Source: Bacteroidales bacterium
GTDB taxonomy: Bacteria > Bacteroidota > Bacteroidia > Bacteroidales > UBA932
Length of the DNA stretch: 64,000 bases
NCBI GenBank assembly: GCA_022653675.1
Contig: JALCST010000004.1
Span: forward strand, 97,405-161,404
Direction: 5' to 3'
Under the pieces are notes generated by a model that had not been told where the DNA came from, did not search any database, and saw only the letters and a program-made list of their open reading frames with translations. The position numbers and the translations under genes are program-made. Below are positions 62,501 to 64,000 of this stretch, piece after piece. Every line of letters starts with the position of its first letter. The stretch's first letter is position 1.

Positions 62501-63818
62501 CAATATGGCTCCGGAATATACCAAGACGGGTGCGATGTTCTACATCCGCAGCGAAGTCGGAACCATAGATGTGGAGAACAACCTTTTCATGAACCAACAG
62601 GATAACCTCTGCTTCTTCAGGGGTAAGCCCGAAGACCTTACCCCGGCTCTGAAGAACAACTGGTTCTATAACAACGGAGCCAACTGGTTCGCTATTCTGG
62701 ACGAGACGAATGCTTACAACAACGTGGCCGAGGACGAAGCTATCGCAAACGGAGGCGGAGTTCTGTCCGCAGACCCGGTAAGCGACGCGACCAATTCGGA
62801 CTTTACGTTGACCAACCCTGTCCTGCAGGCTTGCAATGTCGGCGATCCCCGCTGGAATCCGAATGCCGGAGGATCGTCTTCCGACAGTTTTACGGTTTCC
62901 AACTTGTCCGACATGTTGGCTGCTATTTCGGCCGGCAAGAGCGACATCACCCTGGAAGCTGGCGACTATGATTTCACTACGTCCGAGGACGCTTCCATCT
63001 CTTCCGGAATCATGTCCGTCACAAAAGACCTGACGCTGCGTGGGGAAAGCGGAGCGAGGATCATCGGAGGTTTCAAGGTTTCCGGAAGTGAAATCAAGTC
63101 TCTGCGGCTTTCCGGCCTGACTCTCGACGGCAGTTCAAAGACCATCGGGATCGTCGTCGAAGAGGGCGGGACAGATGTCGACATGAATTCGATAGTCGTG
63201 GAGGATTGCGAGATAACCGGCTATGCGAAGAGTCTCTTCTACGCATCTTCGAGCAATGGCGGCAAGATAGCCCTGCTTTCGTTCAACGGATTGCTGATGC
63301 ACGAAGTAGGCGGAAGCCAGGACGAAATCGATATCCGTTCCGGAGAGGTGGATGCAGTGGTATTCCGCAACAGCACCGCCTGCAACAGTGCCCGCGAATT
63401 CTTCCGCATCGATGCTTCGGTAGTCTGCAATACCCTCTCCGTAAGGAACAATACTTTCTACAGGATCGGGGAAGTGAGCGGCAAGACACCTGCGTTCTTC
63501 TATGTGAGGACGGTTCCGGCCACGTGGGAATGTTCTTCCAACATCTACCTGAACATGGCGGACAACGTCTATTTTACCCGTTCGAAAGATGAGACGGCTT
63601 CCATCGCATTGTCAAACAATTGGTTCTATGCATGCGGAGCCAACTGGTTCAAGATAGCCGACGATACGAAGGCGTACAATAACGTGGCCGAGGACGAAGC
63701 CATATCCAATGGCGGCGGCGTACTGACCGAAAATCCATGTCCTGGCAGCGAAACCGGGGACTTTACCGTAAGCGGAACGCTGGCGGGAACGGGAACGGGT
63801 GACCCACGTTGGAATTAA
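59553..63818 (+). CDS. Large surface lipoprotein with FN3 domains and three tandem beta-helix-like modules
   Basis: 1421 residues, lipobox SLASC (Cys20). Two FN3 domains (about 35-225) are followed by module 1 (about 224-530), a beta-sandwich-like region (about 545-690, APKVWDFSDTKVFNGTAEKS), a third FN3-like domain (about 700-785), module 2 (about 797-1098) and module 3 (about 1111-1421). Each module begins with a line like DLMSAVAAGKSDIILAAS and ends in GDPRW. Inside are short strands with conserved Asn, as in pectate-lyase-like beta-helices; the modules resemble DUF4957/DUF5123 proteins of pectin loci. I see no clear catalytic Arg/Lys set, so glycan binding is more likely than cleavage, but a lyase is not excluded. 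Confidence 0.85.
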   Translation: MKKIFKTLALIAAAFSLASCVEPVEDIITDLNLKRCLEPMNLTAKIASDGETVTYSWDVPTGTDKFVLEVYTDEEMTDLAETFDMEASEVPFKADMESDMTYYYRVKGQSNSGKEDSKWASYGKAIKTYAVKDKLPLEITGRTTTSITVSWQQDDEVTHLLVEPDGADSYEVDLTADQIAAGAATVEGLTASTRYDFTLYYKSANRGQIEAWTRPVTDGVTTVASSAAILQAFADKAPKILVAASDTAYPIGSADLSSGIEIYGEEAVDGTKPILLGDIHVTKDFTGSFYAESVTFDGDGQTYGFPIQAKNGGGASSITFGEIHYKNCDITGYSKGLIYEWSQPMIIGSLIYEGCYITDMNTGLAGGDGIDLRNSATVVDNLTLKNNTIWNGFRSFIRLDASVTVGNVILQNNTIVGLCNLDESTNNGGLMNIKCNPTSVTVVQNLIMNETGTRAAMIGEVAANITAESFSFSKNYFYDIASTFWTTKCTEDQAIANGGKLLSESPCYNIESGIFNLTNSEALAAEVGDPRWFIPYFEKEEDLTLSVVEAPKVWDFSDTKVFNGTAEKSTVKDNLLFRVSNKPISISDATVWFSGAATLDANTNIPDDCDLEFLVDKPGALYLKTEGVDGYDSHVSVSVNGVVKGGAAYSDGMNNVQKILISDITEQSTVYVYGSGPIGISELEWSDDSTQVSTALPAPDPSADPSLVTEGDASDVLVTWPAVDYAGSYSVVFSGKTYTVTDPEYTISAQTVQFLSSGAYPVEVYANPAADDVYYTQSSKGVVSLVVLPAGGSGSSAVTVTTVDDLMSAVAAGKSDIILAASGSPYTLEDTWVITQPLKLSGEDGDTKPVVIGSIKLSGAEVGDVTLENLAFNGNDLSLGSLLEVADGSLLAGAVKVIDCDIYGYNKSMIYSSQEGSKISSVTFDGDYIHDTGLGQNGFDIRKGEIDTLTITNSTVAYALREGFRIDAAAICNVVSFKNNTVNNMAPEYTKTGAMFYIRSEVGTIDVENNLFMNQQDNLCFFRGKPEDLTPALKNNWFYNNGANWFAILDETNAYNNVAEDEAIANGGGVLSADPVSDATNSDFTLTNPVLQACNVGDPRWNPNAGGSSSDSFTVSNLSDMLAAISAGKSDITLEAGDYDFTTSEDASISSGIMSVTKDLTLRGESGARIIGGFKVSGSEIKSLRLSGLTLDGSSKTIGIVVEEGGTDVDMNSIVVEDCEITGYAKSLFYASSSNGGKIALLSFNGLLMHEVGGSQDEIDIRSGEVDAVVFRNSTACNSAREFFRIDASVVCNTLSVRNNTFYRIGEVSGKTPAFFYVRTVPATWECSSNIYLNMADNVYFTRSKDETASIALSNNWFYACGANWFKIADDTKAYNNVAEDEAISNGGGVLTENPCPGSETGDFTVSGTLAGTGTGDPRWN
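62721..63700 (+). repeat. In-frame tandem duplication of beta-helix modules 2 and 3
   Basis: The 20-mer AACGTGGCCGAGGACGAAGC occurs at 62721-62740 and at 63681-63700, exactly 960 bases (320 codons) apart, within matching protein contexts (GANWF, then AYNNVAEDEAI.NGGGVL). Module 1 has a diverged version near 61021 (EDQAIANGGKLLSE). Confidence 0.8.
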
Positions 63819-63830
63819 TTGATTATTTTT

Positions 63831-63859
63831 GCAGCGGGTTTGAAAGCCCGCTGCTTTTT
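63831..63859 (+). terminator. Rho-independent terminator of the susCD operon
   Basis: GCAGCGGG and CCCGCTGC form a perfect 8-bp GC-rich stem with an 8-base loop, followed by TTTTT. It starts 12 bases after the stop of the 1421-residue gene. Confidence 0.88.
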
Positions 63860-63878
63860 AATATTTAAAAACTTATTT

Positions 63879-64000
63879 ATGGTTAATTTTTCTTTGGAAG
63901 GCAAAGTGGCGCTCGTAACGGGCGCATCTTACGGCATCGGCTTTGCCATTGCAACTGCGTTCGCGCAGGCAGGTGCCAAAATCGTATTCAATGACATCAG
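63879..64000 (+). CDS. KduD/gluconate 5-dehydrogenase-like SDR (N-terminal part, runs off right edge)
   Basis: ATG 63879 opens a frame that reads [17 protein letters not shown] then [17 protein letters not shown] and IVFNDI up to the window edge. TGASYGIG is the SDR cofactor motif, and the head matches bacterial gluconate 5-dehydrogenase / 2-deoxy-D-gluconate 3-dehydrogenase (KduD) proteins. In pectin metabolism KduD reduces the diketo product of KduI to 2-keto-3-deoxygluconate, which fits its place next to PL1 and GH105. Only 40 residues are visible, so KduD versus another SDR cannot be settled. Confidence 0.75.
   Translation, partial: MVNFSLEGKVALVTGASYGIGFAIATAFAQAGAKIVFNDI

Noticed and set aside
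63824..63831. TATTTTTG as a promoter box for the kduD-like gene
   Set aside because: It matches TAnnTTTG but overlaps the terminator stem; initiation there would make the hairpin the 5' end of the next mRNA. Possible, but not supported.

Overview
The window is a stretch of chromosome from a member of the Bacteroidota, most likely a gut-type or polysaccharide-degrading Bacteroidales. The support is direct: a SusC/SusD pair with surface lipoproteins, Bacteroidota-only families (DUF3078, DUF4290 and DUF4493-like proteins), an archaeal/eukaryal-type prolyl-tRNA synthetase, a complete Na+-translocating NADH:quinone reductase operon, a tRNA without encoded CCA, and many intergenic TAnnTTTG elements, the -7 box of the Bacteroidota primary sigma factor. 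Genus and species cannot be assigned from the sequence alone. The window opens inside lpxD and closes inside a kduD-like gene.

Left part, 1-34.6 kb, is mostly housekeeping. It begins with lipid A synthesis (lpxD-lpxC-lpxA) and a WbqC-like gene. A FadL-like outer-membrane protein and a striking Tyr/Trp-rich lipoprotein follow on the minus strand, divergent from proS. Next come an unknown gene, a DUF3078 barrel and tilS; a two-subunit NfnAB/SudAB-type flavoprotein; sppA; and an initiator tRNA with its own promoter and terminator. Then hisS is divergent from an apparent operon of a sugar 1-kinase, a GH109 glycosidase and a hybrid histidine kinase. This is followed by rfbD, a GNAT-like gene and rfbC, divergent from DUF4290-ftsK-lolA. 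The last group is pyrE, an SRPBCC gene and an m5C methyltransferase, divergent from an SDR-NUDIX pair, then an orphan leader-like RNA region and a UvrD/PcrA helicase.

Middle part, 34.7-47.5 kb, is energy and fatty-acid metabolism. nqrABCDEF is complete and tightly packed. A 1083-residue fusion dehydrogenase carrying several predicted redox centres runs convergent to it. A DUF4493-like lipoprotein is followed by a minus-strand fabH-fabK-fabZ cluster. FabZ is free-standing here and LpxC is not fused to it, unlike the LpxC-FabZ fusion common in Bacteroidota.

Right part, 47.6-64 kb, is a pectin utilisation locus. A GH43 fragment overlaps by ATGA a GH28 polygalacturonase. It is followed, with 1-2 nt gaps, by a CE12-CE8 double esterase, a GH105 unsaturated uronyl hydrolase and a PL1 pectate lyase. 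A separate promoter then precedes susC, susD and a 1421-residue surface lipoprotein with three tandem beta-helix-like modules, ended by a strong terminator. A kduD-like dehydrogenase starts after it. Together these genes can de-esterify pectin, cut it, import the oligomers, remove the terminal unsaturated uronate and feed it into the KDG route. No dedicated regulator of this locus lies in the window.

No CRISPR array, phage, insertion sequence or obvious defence system was seen. No gene-free stretch exceeds about 300 bases.
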